Shown: in pieces, positions 11,176 to 22,712 of the stretch
How positions within the stretch are numbered: the first letter of the stretch is position 1
Layout: each line of letters begins with the position of its first letter
Origin: Rugalucina vietnamica
Lineage: Eukaryota; Mollusca; Bivalvia; Lucinida; Lucinidae
NCBI GenBank assembly: GCA_964017185.1
Contig: OZ024872.1
Span: 60,071,817 to 60,135,816, forward strand
Direction: 5' to 3'
DNA length: 64,000 nucleotides
The notes under the pieces: model-generated
The model's input: the letters and a program-made list of their open reading frames with translations, nothing else
Databases searched by the model: none
What the model was told of the DNA's origin: nothing
Program-made: the position numbers and the translations under genes

Positions 11176-11255
11176 AATTTTTGTGTGTTTGTATTGAGGC
11201 TGAATGTCCCAGTCAACAATTTTTCAGTCATGTTGGGACGGAGCCAACACTTCCT
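11176..11255 (-). repeat. Truncated SINE-like 3' end, copy 1
   Basis: It shares TCATGTYRGGACGGAGCCA and CTTCCTGGG with 14412-14510. On the minus strand it would end in CTCAA/CAAA-type repeats after a GGACNTTAAAC-like motif. No tRNA-like head is visible. Confidence 0.45.
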
Positions 11256-11398
11256 GGGTTTAACCAGTATTGTACGGAGTTTATGTGTGTCTTTACTACG
11301 TTTTAACTTGTCTGCAAAAAGCCTGCATTCTGTTGAACAAACATATGTTGTGCCAGGTTAGGAGCAAGCATACAGTGGGTGCATTGTGTTTTACTATA

Positions 11399-12434
11399 TA
11401 CGAGGGGCGAGCAAAAAGTTTGAGGACTTTCTTAATAATTTTTATAATTGACGTTCGATCGTTTTCATATTTTCACAAGTGTAATAATGGTCTATTGTCT
11501 ATATTCATGCAGAATATTATTTGTCGAATCTTACTTTTGATTGGTTAAATTACGTCGACAAACAAGTGGGGTTTGCTACCACGGAGCACGCTGTAAAATC
11601 TCTGTTTACATGTTTATAAATATATAAAATATTTAAAAAATGCCCTATCAAAATCTCCTAAAATTATAGAAATATTGATAGTTATATAATTCGGCTTGAA
11701 ATGTGAAATTGCTTGAAATGTGAAATGTCTGTCCTCACTTTCAAAAGACAATGCTACAGCGACACTTTTTGGAAGACAAGTGTAAGCAAAAATTCAGTAA
11801 AAATGACGTTACTGATAAATGGCGGAAACTCGCACATCAATAAAATTTGTTTGAGACTTCCGAATAAAACCTACAGAAACGTTGAATTTGTTATAAACAG
11901 ATAGAGACACATTAGAACTTAATGATTTAACATTGTTCAATGATGTACAAAGTGTCAGTCACAAAGAAATAGCTGTTAAAAACAACAAGTAAGCAAAAAA
12001 TCTACGTCAAACAACAGCATGGCATGCCCCGGACCCGGATAATCCTAAAGTCTGTTACAGTTGTTATAAAAACTAAAAACTTCTATCGATTTGCCTTAAG
12101 CTCTTGACTGTAATCCTGCATGAATGGGAAATAAAGATGTGAAACTTTGCTTGAAGTCGAATGAGAAATAATGTATTTATAGGAACTTTTGACTAGGCCA
12201 ATGTATACAGAAATCCCAGTGTCAAATGACATTAACGTCTTGGCTTGCTCTGGGTAGCGCTAACACCCATCGAACAAATTGTCATAACAACAACGTTTAT
12301 CAAGTGATTTGTCTGAAACTTTCCCTGTTAGTTCATATGAAATTGACTGCAAAGATACGGTGATTTTAGATAAATCTCATCAGTACTTTTGATTTTATTA
12401 ACAAAGTCCACAAACTTTTTGCTCGCCCCTCGTG
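11399..12434. mobile_element. Mariner-ended MITE 2 (1.04 kb)
   Basis: Terminal inverted repeats of about 38 bp start ACGAGGGGCGAGCAAAAAGT and are nearly perfect, with TA on both sides (11397-11398 and 12435-12436). This is a mariner-type end. No intact transposase is present; the longest internal frames are about 60 codons without a D,D(34)D pattern that I can see. Confidence 0.75.
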
Positions 12435-12753
12435 TAAGTACACTTATTAATTACTGTAATCTCAGGTGAGCTTAGTGGCCCTTGTGCCTTTTTTTTCCTT
12501 CTCAAAATTTAAATCAGAAGTAATCTTCTCATGCCAGAAGTATGTGTTTTATGAAAATGAATGTGTGGGTACATGTAATATGTTCTTGGGAGGCTTGCCA
12601 CCGGAAACATTGTTAGAATGATTGACAGCCTGACTAGTATGGTCATTTTCTTTCCTGCATTGTGTCTGGGTAGAAATTTTAAAATGTATTTTATCAATTC
12701 CTAGACTACCTATTATGGGTAATAGTTTTTAGCAGTCACTGCCAATTGTTTTT
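12435..12753. other. No recognisable feature
   Basis: Nothing is seen between MITE 2 and F1 copy A. Confidence 0.4.
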
Positions 12754-14267
12754 TTAGCTCACCTGAGCCGTTAGGCTCTCAAGGTGAGCTTATAGGATGG
12801 CCATGATCCGGCGTCCGTCCATCGTCCGTTGTCCCTCGTCGTCCACCATTTTCAAACATCTTCTTCTCTGAAACGGCTTGGCCAATCAAAGCCAAATTTA
12901 ATATGAAGCATCTATAGGAAGGGGGAACCAATGTGTATATAAATAATCCAGGTCACATGACCAAGATGGCCGCCATGCCCATATATAGTAAAAACCCTTC
13001 AAAAATCTTCTTCTCCAGAACCAGTGGACCGATTTCAAAGAAACTTTGCATGAAGCATTGATGGCTCAAGCACTACAATGTATATTTAAATCATGACCCT
13101 GTGATGACCTTGACCTATTTTACGACAAGGTCAACATAGGTCGCCAATGCATTTGAATGAGGAAATCTTTGAAAATGTTATTTAAAGTGAAAGTATTGCT
13201 GGGAATGGGCAGTAGGACTGAATATTAATGATTCTGAAAAAAATTGGACCCACGGGGCTCATCTGCCCCCGCCCCTGGGCATTATGTATGTATATTACCA
13301 TAATATTCAAACATCTTTTCCTCTGAAACTGCTTGGCCAATCAAAGCCAAAATTTATGTGAAGCATCTATAGAATGGGAGAATCAATGTGTATATAAGAA
13401 ATCCAGGTCACATGACCAAGATGGCCGCCATGCCCATGTATGGTAAAAACCCTTCAAAAATCTTCTTCTCTGCAACCGGTGGATCGATTTCAACGAAACT
13501 TGGCATGAAACATTGATGTCTAAAGTACTACAATGTATATAGAAATCATGACCTTGTGGTGACCTTGACCTATTTTAAGACAAGGTCAACATAGGTCACC
13601 CATGCATTTGAATGGGGGAAAACTTCTAAAAAGTCATTTGAGGTGAAAATCTTGCAGGAAATGGGTAGTAGGACTGAATATTAATGATTCTGAAAAAAAA
13701 TAGGACCCAAGGGCTTATATGGCCACACCCCGGGGCAATATACATGTTTTTAACCATAATATTCAAACATCTCCTCTGAAACCACTTGGCCAATTAAAGC
13801 CAAATTTTATGTGAAGCATCCATAGGATGGGGGAACCAATGTATATATTAATAATTAAGGTCACATGACTAAGATGGCTGCCATGGCCATATATGGTAAA
13901 AACCCTTAAAAAATCTTCTCTGAAACCAATAGACTGATTTCAAAAAAACTTTGTGTGAAGCATTGATGGCTAAAGTACTCCAATGTATATATAAATCATG
14001 ATCCTGTGATGACCTTGGCCAATTTATGGCAAGGTCAAAATGGGTTGCCTATGCATTTGAATGGGGAAAACTGTTAAAATGTCATTTGAAGGGAAAAGCC
14101 AGCAGGAAATTGGCAAATGGACAGAATATTGATTATTCTGAAAAAAGAAAATGGCCCAAGGGCTAAATCTGTCCCTGCACTGGGGTTAAATACCATAATA
14201 TTCAAACATGTTTATTGGTATATGCAGCAGATCTCAGGTGAGCGTTTACAGGACCATTGGTCCTCTG
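12754..14267 (+). mobile_element. F1 copy A (Helentron-like non-autonomous element)
   Basis: The head is TTAGCTCACCTGAGCC with hairpin partner GGTGAGCTTATAG, then a CGTCCGTC microsatellite. Three units of about 470 bp follow, each with GGTCACATGACCAAGATGG, GATGACCTTGACC and CAAGGTCAACAT. The tail is CTCAGGTGAGCG, the inverse of the head, then GGACCATTGGTCC and CTCTG; the terminal CTGG is mutated to CTGT. Confidence 0.8.
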
Positions 14268-14738
14268 TTTTTTTTTCTAGCCAGTAGACCTCATTGTCAA
14301 GTTTATGAGACAGAGTCGCCAACTGAAACACAGAAAGTGTGATCTCCTTGGTTTGGTTAAAGCAGCTAACTTTTGTGGTGAATTTGGTGAGTGATTTGTC
14401 ATGTTCTGTTTGTATATTTTGTTTGTTTGTTTTGAGGTTTAAGGTCCAAATCAACAATATTTCTCTGTCATGTCAGGACGGAGCCACCTCTTCCTGGGGT
14501 TTTGATTTAATGTCACTCCAAAAGTTGATGTCATACAGATCCAGAAGATTGGTTTAAAGTGTCATCAAAAAAAACTGAAGAAGCACCACATTGAACACAG
14601 AAAGTTACTGTAAATTCGGAAATTATTGCGTGACTTTTACTTCTGAAAATTTTTATTTCTGAGTCATTCGTGAGGTCCTAAATTTGGGAATGAATCTTTA
14701 TATGATAGTTCGTCTCTCACTAATGAGAAAGACCATCA
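14268..14738. other. Mostly unannotated; truncated SINE-like tail at 14412-14510
   Basis: 14412-14510 is a second copy of the fragment at 11176-11255. On the minus strand it carries GACCTTAAACCTCAAAACAAAC, a SINE-style 3' tail. The remainder shows nothing. Confidence 0.4.
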
Positions 14739-16225
14739 TTATTTCTTGAATAGTGCTGATGTGTGTTGGTGAGTTCTTTGATGGCTGACTAGGCCAATTC
14801 TGGCTCTAAACTGTCGGTTGCAAGTAGAGCAAGTCAATGTCATAGAGTCTGCTGGTGGCACATTTGTTTTGGCTTTGCGCTCTCTTCGCTTTCTTTCAGC
14901 TTCACAGATTCTCTTCTTTTCATAGAGAGCTGCTCCTTTGTTGATGAGACCTCGCCACTTTGATCGCTCTTGTGCAGTCTGTTCCCAGGACCCCATTGGT
15001 ATTTCGAAATCCTTCAGAGAGGCTTTGAGGGTGTCTTTGTAGCGTTTCTTCTGGCCACCTTGAGAGCGCTTTCCCTCCTGTAGTTCTCCATGGAAAACTT
15101 TCTTTGGAAGTCGCGCATCAGGCATTCTTATAACATGGCCAGTCCATCTTAGCTGTGCTAGCTTTAAGACTGTATGCATGCTTTGCATCCCTGCTTTCCT
15201 CAGGACCTCTGTGTCTGGAATCTTGTCCTGCCACTTGATTTTTAGCAACTTTCTCAAACAGCTTAAGTGGAAATGGTTAAGTCTCTTTGCATGGCGTTGG
15301 TATACTGTCCAGGTCTCACATGCATACAGGAGGGTTGGTAGTACCACAGCCTTGTAGACTTTCAGCTTTGTGTCAAGCTTGATTCCATTTCGCTCCCAGA
15401 CATTTGCACGGAGTCTTCCGAATGCCACACTAGCTTTTGCAATTCTGGCAGTGATCTCATCATCAATATGCACTGCTCTGGAGAGAGTGCTTCCCAGGTA
15501 GGAGAACTTATCAACAACTTTCAGTTTTTGCCCATTCACAGTGATGGTTGGTTCATTATATGGTTTTCCGGGGGCTGGTTGGTGTACAACCTCTGTCTTT
15601 TTTGTGCTGATTGTGAGATCATAGTTATCACATGACTGTGAGACTTGATCCATGGCTCTTTGCATTTTTGCCTCTGTGTTGGCATTCTTATCCATATCAT
15701 CTGCATAGAGGAGCTCATCTAGCACATCAGTCTGGACCTTAGTTTTGGCTTGCAACCTTCTGAGGTTGAATATGTTGCCATCAAAACGGTACCTGATTGG
15801 AAAACCAGTGTCACTGTCCTGAAAAGCATCCATAAGCATGGCAGAAAACATCATGCTGAACAGTGTTGGTGCCAGAACACAGCCTTGTTTGACCCCATTT
15901 GTTACTTCAAATGGTTCAGAGAACTCTCCATCATTTTGCACACGTGCCTGCATGCCATCATGAAACTGCCGCACCATAGCTATGAATCTGGGTGGACAGC
16001 CAAACTTGGCCATGATTTTCCAGAGTCCATCACGACTAACAGTGTCAAAAGCTTTGGTGAGGTCAACAAACGTCATGTATAGATCTACATTCTGTTCTTG
16101 GCATTTCTCCTGAAGCTGTCTTGCTGTGAAGATCATGTCTATTGTCCCTCTGTCTTTTCTGAATCCACATTGACTTTCTGGGATAAGTCCCGTCTGATCA
16201 AGATGAGCATTCAGACGATTGCAAG
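14739..16225 (-). pseudogene. Non-LTR retrotransposon reverse transcriptase, 5'-truncated
   Basis: The enzyme copies element RNA into DNA at a nicked target. On the minus strand the frame (537 codons from 16352) holds RT motifs: ESQCGFRKDRGT, FVDLTKAFDTV, KQGCVLAPTLFS, then the catalytic YADD (15696-15707) and a downstream FSYLGST block. A thumb-like region with RWTGHVIRMPD follows. A C-terminal C2H2 finger (CSTCNRQF...HQRTH) lies about 20 residues before the stop. Clear similarity begins near residue 43 (about 16225). The first 42 codons look unrelated, and the endonuclease and N-terminal RT motifs are missing, so the copy is 5'-truncated or joined to other DNA. A C2H2-tailed RT suggests the I/Nimb or related group; I cannot settle the clade. 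Confidence 0.85.
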
Positions 16226-16556
16226 TGCTTGTGTGTTGAGAAATAAGATGACATGCGCTATGAAATTGGATTATAGTGAGGAAGAGGTGCGCAACGTCAA
16301 CCTCACTCTCTAGTCCTCGCCCAGCTGCGCCCAGAGGCAAGACACAGGTCAAGACGTCTGGAGTTGGGTTTGGATGCAGTGGATGACCGTAACATCTTTA
16401 GTGCCTTGTCACGCTCTGCATGTTCCACAACATGTTGCTGTATCGCTTTCTGAACCGTTGAATCTAATGATTTCTTCCGCTCCATCTACCGAAACAGTCT
16501 TTGCATATCTGGACTAGGCATATCCAGACACACAGGTTTGATTTTGGAGTTTCCTT
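16226..16556. other. Junction region upstream of the LINE
   Basis: A 60-codon minus-strand frame (16303-16485) reads VQKAIQQHVVEHAERDKALK, highly polar and helical, unlike chance translation. It may be a remnant of another element ORF. I do not recognise it. Confidence 0.3.
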
Positions 16557-16785
16557 CTCCTAGATGAATTGCTGGCCACAGCTGAAGAGCTCCATCTACC
16601 CTTTCTTAGGTTTTGTTTGGAGACCTGTAAACTCCTAGGAGGGCTGTCAACCAAGACTAATGAGTTCCCCCTGCCCAGCTAGATTTTTGTGTAGAGAACT
16701 AGCTTAACTCCTAGATGAGTTGCCTTCCAAGGCTAACGAGCCCCATCTGCACCGCATGACAACAGGTAGTACTGATTACATGTTA
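16557..16785. repeat. About 76-bp tandem repeat, three copies
   Basis: Units start at 16557, 16632 and 16708 with CTCCTAGRWGRRYTG, followed by a conserved segment ending GAGYYCCMYCTG. Spacing is 75 and 76 bp. They lie upstream of the LINE on its strand and might be part of its 5' region. Confidence 0.7.
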
Positions 16786-17902
16786 CAGTAGCAGTTAAAC
16801 TGACCTGACCAATCTTTATATAGTCTTTATGACTAGTTACATTGTCATTGCATTTAATTAATACCAATTGTAACTCTATAAGGTCTTTCAGTAGCCTAGA
16901 TACATTTGTTTTTAGCTCACCTGAGCCATTAGGCTCACAAGGTGAGCTTATAGGATGGCCATGATCCGGCGTCCGTCCGTCGTCGTTGTCGTCGTCCTCC
17001 ACCATTTTCAAAGATCTTCTTCTCTGAAACGGCTTGGCCAATCAAAGCCAAATTTTATATGAAGCATCTATAGGAAGGGGGAACCAATGTGTATATAAGA
17101 AATCAAGGTCACATGACCAAGATGGCCGCCATGCCCATATATGGTAAAAACCCTTCAAAAATCTTCTTCTCCAGAACCGGTGGACCGATTTCAACGAAAC
17201 TTGGCATGAAGCATTGATGGCTCAAGCACTTCAATGTGTATATAAATCATGGCCCTGTGTTGACCTTGACCTATTTTACAGCAAGGTCAACATAGGTCGT
17301 CAATGCATTTGAATGGGGAAAACTTTTAAAATGTTATTTTAAGTAAAAGTCTTGCAGGAAATGGGCAGTAGGACTGAATATTAATGATTCTGAAAAAATT
17401 TGCACCCCAGGGGCTCATATGCCCCCACCCCGGGGCAATATACATGTATATTACCATAATATTCAAACATCATCTCCTCTGAAACCACTTGGCCAATTAA
17501 AGCCAAATTTTATGTGAAGCATCAATAGGAAGGGATAACCAATGTATATATAAATAATCAAGGTCACATAAGCAAGATGGCCGCCATGCCCATATATGGT
17601 AAAAACCCTTCCAAAATCTTCTTCTCCGGAATCGGTACACTGATTTCAAAGAAACTTGGCATGGAGCATTGATGGCTCAAGTACTACAATGTGTATATAA
17701 ATCATGACCCTGTGATGACCTTGACCTTTTTTATGGCAAGGTCAACATAGGTCGCCAATGCATTTGAATGGGGAAAACTTTTAAAAAGTAATTTGAGGTG
17801 AAAATCTTGCAGGAATGGGTAGTTTGACTGAATATTAATGATTCTGAAAAAAAAAATGGACCCAAGGGGCTCATATGCCACCACCCCGGGGCAATATACA
17901 TG

Positions 17903-18517
17903 TTTGTTATATGACTGAAGAAAATCCTTTCTGCTGATTGGCTTATTCAGTTTTAATAAATCTTAATATTTGCTTAAAAACAAGACCAAACTAACGAAAA
18001 CCAGATCAAACCAGTACCTCGAGGTTAATTATTTTGACAGTTTTTCTATATTAACTTCTCAAATCTATATTACCCTCCTGAATAGCATCACCATGAAATC
18101 AGCATGGGCTAGGTGAAATCGACATGATTTGCTGTATGTGTATAAACCTGCCAGTTAGCTATAAATAGCCTGAACTCATTTCAGTTCATGAAATCTACAT
18201 GCTTTGCAGTAACAAACTTTTACAGGTAAACAAAGCACTAGATAATGAGTTGTATTTGGTGATAGTTAAGGGATAATTTTGTTTATTTTTCATAAGAACC
18301 TATGTTGTTGGTACTCATTGAAATTGTCTTGTCGTGGTGATTTTTATGAGTACCCATAACATAGGATTTATTAAGATCTAACAAAATTATTCTTCAATTA
18401 TAATCAATTGCTCCTCTTTATCTAGCCTTGTTTCACATCTGTTATGATTCTGTTCATTTCTATTTTACATGAAAATATAAAATAAACATTAAAACAGTGG
18501 AAAAGTCATATAACAAA
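17903..18517. mobile_element. 615-bp TIR element inside F1 copy B
   Basis: Perfect 14-bp inverted ends, TTTGTTATATGACT (17903-17916) and AGTCATATAACAAA (18504-18517). No ORF of note. The hairpin at 18520-18661 is immediately adjacent, and the two may be one unit, since together they fill the gap in copy B. Confidence 0.55.
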
Positions 18518-18519
18518 AC

Positions 18520-18661
18520 AGTTATTGACTTCAATTTCGGTAGATATAAGGATTTATCTACCTTCAAAAGTGATATTCACCTTGGCCTGCGGCCTCGGTG
18601 AATATCACTTTTCTCAGGTAGATAAATCCTTATATCTACCTCATTGAAGTCAATAATTGTA
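18520..18661. repeat. Long near-perfect hairpin (about 142 bp)
   Basis: The arms pair outward from a CTTGGCCTGCGGCCTCG loop region: GGTGAATATCACTTTT, GGTAGATAAATCC, TTATATCTACC and ATTGAAGTCAATAATTGT on the right match inverses on the left. This is a foldback MITE or the terminal palindrome of the neighbouring element. Confidence 0.75.
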
Positions 18662-19196
18662 TAATATTACCAAAATATTCAAACATCTTCTTCTCTGAAA
18701 CCACTTGGCCAATCAAAGCCAAATTTTATGTGAAGCATTTATAGAATGAGGGTACCAATGTGTATATAAATGATCCAGGTCACATGACCAAGATGGCCGC
18801 CATGCACATATATGGTAAAAACCCTTCCAAAATCTTCTTCTCTGGAACCGGTGGACCGATTTCAACAAAACTTGGCATGAAACATCAATGGCTTAAGTAC
18901 TACAATGTATATATAAATCATGACCCTGTGATGACCTTGACCTATTTTACGACAAGGTCAACATAGGTTGCCTATGCCTTTGAATGGGGATAACTGTTAT
19001 TTGTCGGTTGAAGGGAAAGACTTGCAGGAAATTGGCAAATGGACAGGATATTGATTATTATGAAGAAAGATAATGGACACCAGGGAATCATCTGCCCCTT
19101 TACTGGGCCTTTTTTCCATAATATGCAAACATGTTTATTGGTATATATGTACAACAGATCTCAGGTGAGCGTTAACAGGACCATTGGTCCTCTGGT

Positions 19197-22100
19197 TTAA
19201 CTCACCTGAGCCGAAGGCTCACAGGTGAGCTTATAGTAAACCCATGCTCCTGCGTCCGTCCGTAGTCGTCTGTAGTCCTCCGTCGTTGTCCGTCCGTCGT
19301 CCATCGTCCACAATTTCAAAGATCTTCTCCTCTGAAACCGCTTGGCCAATCAAAGCCAAACTTCATGTGGAGCATCCTTAGGAAGGGGGAACGAAAGTTT
19401 ATATACATGGTCCAGGTCACATGACCAAAATGGCCGCCATGGCTATAAATAGCAAAAACCTTTAAAAATCTTCTTCTCCAGAACCAGTAGGCCGATTTCC
19501 ACGAAACTTGGTATGTAGCATCGGGGATGCGGGCCCATCATAGTTTATATAAATCATGACCCTAGGATGACCTTGACCTGTTTTACGGCAATATCAACTT
19601 AGGTCGCCAATGCATTTGAATGGGAAAAAATGATAAAATGCTATTTAATAGGTAAAACTTACTGGGAATAGGCAAATGGACAGAAGATTAATGTTAATAG
19701 AAAATTTTAGCCCCTGGGGGTTGTCTACCCCTGCCCCGGGGCTATATACATGTATATTTCCATAATAATGAAACATCTTCTTTCCTGAAACTGTTTGGCC
19801 AATCAAAGCCAAACTTCATATGGAGCATCCTTGGGAAGGGGGAAGGAAAGTTTATATAAATGGTCAAAGTCTTATGACCAAGATGGCTGCCATGGCTATA
19901 AATAGAAAAAAAACTTTAAAAATCTTCTTCTCCAGAACCAGAAGGCCAATGATTTTGAAACTTGGTGTGAAGCCTCAGGCAATGGAGCTCTACAAAGTTT
20001 TTATAAGTCATGACCCTGGGATGACCTTGACCTATTTTACGGCAAGGTCAACTTAGGTCTCCCATGCATTGGAATGGGGAAAAAAGGAAAATGTAATTAA
20101 ATGGCAGAAAACTTGCTAGAAATGAGCAAATGGACAGAAGATTTATGTTTAAGAAAATATTTTGGGTGCAGGGGATTGTCTGCCCCTGCCCCGGGGCTGT
20201 ATACATGTATATGACCATAATATTGAAACATCTTCTTCTCTGAAACCGCTAGGCCAATCAAAGCCAAACTTTTTGTGGAGCATCCTTAGGAAGAGGGAAT
20301 GAAAGTTTATATAAATGGTCAAGGTCACATGACCAAGATGGCGGCCATGGCTATAAATAGCAAAATTTTTTTAAAATCTTCAGAACCAGAAGGCCTATGA
20401 TTTTGAAACTTGGCATGAAGCATTAAGGAACGGAGGTCTACAAAATTTGTATAAATCATGACACAGGGATGACCTTGACCTATTTCACGGCAAGGTCAAC
20501 TTAGATCGCCCATGCATTTGAATGGAGAAAATTGTTAAAATGTCATTTGAAGGACAAAACTTGCTAGGAATGAGCAAATGGACTGAATTTTTATGATTTG
20601 AAAAGACATTGACTCCAAGAGTTATTCTGACCCTGCCCTAGGATTATTAGCTCACCTGAGCCGAAGGCTCACAGGTGAGCTTATAGTATACCCATGATCC
20701 GGCGTCCGCCCGTCGTCTGTCGTCCGTCTTCTTCTCTGAAACTGCTTGGCCGATCAAGTTGAAATTTTATGTGGAGCCTCCTTGGGTAGTGGCATTGAAA
20801 TATTGTTCACGATATCTTGGTCACATGACCAAGATGGCCACCACGCCCATATATGGTAAAAACCACTCAAAAATCTTCTTCTCCAGAACCGGTGGGCGAT
20901 TTCCATGAAACTTGGTATGTAGCATCGGGGACTTCAGCCCATCATAGTTTGTTAAAATGATGACCCTTGGATGACCTTGACCTATTTTACGGCAAGGTCA
21001 AATTTGGAAACATAGGCATTTACATGGGAAAAAGTTAAAACTATGGATTTTTTGAAAACTATTGCAGCCTGAAGCCTGAAAAGTGGTAGATGCAAACAAC
21101 TAATGGAGTAGATGAAGGTATGTGATTAATTTAGGTCAAGGTCATCTCTTGACCTTGGCCAGTCTGTTGTCCATACACACTTTTCAAAGATCTTCTTTTC
21201 TGAAACTGCTTGGCCAATCAAAGTGAAATTTTATGTGGAGCATCCATGGGTAGGGGGAACGAAAGTTTGATCCCGAAATCTAGGTCACATGTCCAAGATG
21301 GCTGCCACGCCCATATATGGTAAAAACCACTCAAAAATCTTCTTCTCCAGAACCGGTGGGCCGATTTCCACGAAACTTGGTATGTAGCATCGGGGATTTC
21401 AGCCCATCATAGTTTGATAAAATGATGACCCTTGGATGACCTTGACCTATTTTACGGCAAGGTCAAATTTGGAAACATAGGCTTTTACATGGGAAAAAGT
21501 GAAAACTATTGATTTTTTGAAAACTATTGCAGCCTGAGGCCTGAAAAGTGGTAGATGCAAACAACTAATGGAGTAGATGAAGGTATATGATTAATTTAGG
21601 TCAAGGTCATCTCTTGACCTTGGCCAGTCTGTTGTCCATACACACTTTTCAAAGATCTTCTCTGAAACTGCTTGGCCAATCAAAGTGAAAGTTTATGTGG
21701 AGCATCCATGGGTAGGGGGAATGAAAGTTTGATCGCGAAATCCGGGTCACATGACCAAGATCGCCGCCGCGCCCATTTATGGTAAAAAACACTCAAAAAT
21801 CTTCTTCTCCAGAACCGGCTCGCTGATTTTCGCGAAACTTGGTATGTAGCATTTGGGACTCCAGCCCATCATAATTTGTTGAAATAATGATCCTAGGATG
21901 ACCTTGACCTATTTTACGGCAATGTCAATTTTGGAGACATAGGCATTTACATGGGAAAAGGTGAAAACAGTGGATATTTTGGAAACTGGTGCAGCCTGAG
22001 ACCTGAAAGTTGCTAGATGCAGACAACTAATCGAGTCAATGGAGGTAAGTAATTAGTCAAGGCCAAGGTCATTTCTTGACCTTGACCCAAGGTCATTTAA

Positions 22101-22397
22101 ATATCAAAATTAGAATTATGGTTTTCTCAGAAATCACTAGGTTTGGAAACTGTTGCAGCCTGAGACCTGAAACTTTGCAGATGCAGACAACTTATGAAGT
22201 CAATAAAGGTGTGTGAGTATTCAAGGTCAAGGTCATTTCATGATGACTTAATACTCTAAGATCAGGCTTCAGGTGAGTGTTCTCAGGACCAATGGTCCTC
22301 TGGTATACATGCATTGTACCATTCTGGTCTAACAAGTTTATTGGTACATGTATATATCTCAGGTCTCAGGTGAGCGTTTACAGGACCATTGGTCCTC
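19197..22397 (+). mobile_element. F1 copy C, interrupted by copy D
   Basis: The head (TTAACTCACCTGAGCC) begins one base after copy B ends. Units carry GCTATAAATAGC-type centres. The body stops at 20646 and resumes at 22304 (TATACATGCATTG), with the tail TCTCAGGTGAGCG, GGACCATTGGTCC at about 22360-22397. Copy G gives the uninterrupted version of the junction (in its orientation GGTTATATACATGC). Confidence 0.8.
20647..22303 (+). mobile_element. F1 copy D, nested in copy C
   Basis: A complete copy with head TTAGCTCACCTGAGCC, three tandem units of about 465 bp, and tail GGCTTCAGGTGAG, GGACCAATGGTCC, CTCTGG. Flanks GGATTA and TATACATG join exactly to the empty site seen in copy G, so no target duplication was made. 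Confidence 0.85.
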
Positions 22398-22712
22398 TCA
22401 GGTTCGTATACCCATTAATGTTTTCGTATTTTTTCTCTAAAGTTGAAGGTTTTTTAATACACTTAAAACTACTAAAAAAAATAAATGACAAATTGTGATA
22501 CAGGATGGTATGATATTGCCCTAGACACCATTTGATGCCATTTTCAGCACAATATGAGTTTTGTTTGTTTTTAGGGTTTACTAATTTAATTGTTTCTTTT
22601 ATTCTCTCACAAACTTCTGAAGTTGTCATTAAAATTCATGAAATTTAACATCAGATTATTCTTATATCATACATCAGGGCCATAGTACATCGCCATAGCA
22701 TATACCCCCTTT
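22398..22712. repeat. Short piece related to repeat R
   Basis: AAAATTCATGAAATT, ATCATTCTTA-like and GGTCATAGTACATTGCCAT-like phrases match about 2160-2240. Nothing else is recognised. Confidence 0.4.

Larger units (their letters stand above)
10375..11398 (+). repeat. F5 repeat fragment, interrupted by a SINE
   Basis: TTATGCCCCTTT, CAAGATAACTCAGAAAG and TTTGGTATACTG match the units at 30420-31312. The fragment is split by the SINE at 10839-11123. It also contains a 44-bp direct duplication (10430-10473 and 10612-10655, one mismatch) bracketing about 140 bp. Confidence 0.55.
16912..19195 (+). mobile_element. F1 copy B, interrupted
   Basis: The head is at 16912, with units of about 480 bp to 17902. 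The body resumes at about 18662 and the tail CTCAGGTGAGCG, GGACCATTGGTCC, CTCTGG ends at 19195. The consensus phrase GGGGCAATATACATGTATATT is split by the insertion. F1 copy C follows after one base. Confidence 0.8.

Noticed and set aside
14739..16352. Intact LINE gene
   Set aside because: Although the frame is open, endonuclease and early RT motifs are missing and the first 42 residues look unrelated, so the copy is incomplete.
18760..18966. Conserved short frames in F1 units (MTKMAAM...YGKNPSKIFFS type) that recur in many copies
   Set aside because: They recur because the DNA unit recurs. Frames are short, broken by stops in sister units, and the underlying sequence is full of palindromes (GGTCACATGACC). 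No start context or domain supports a protein.
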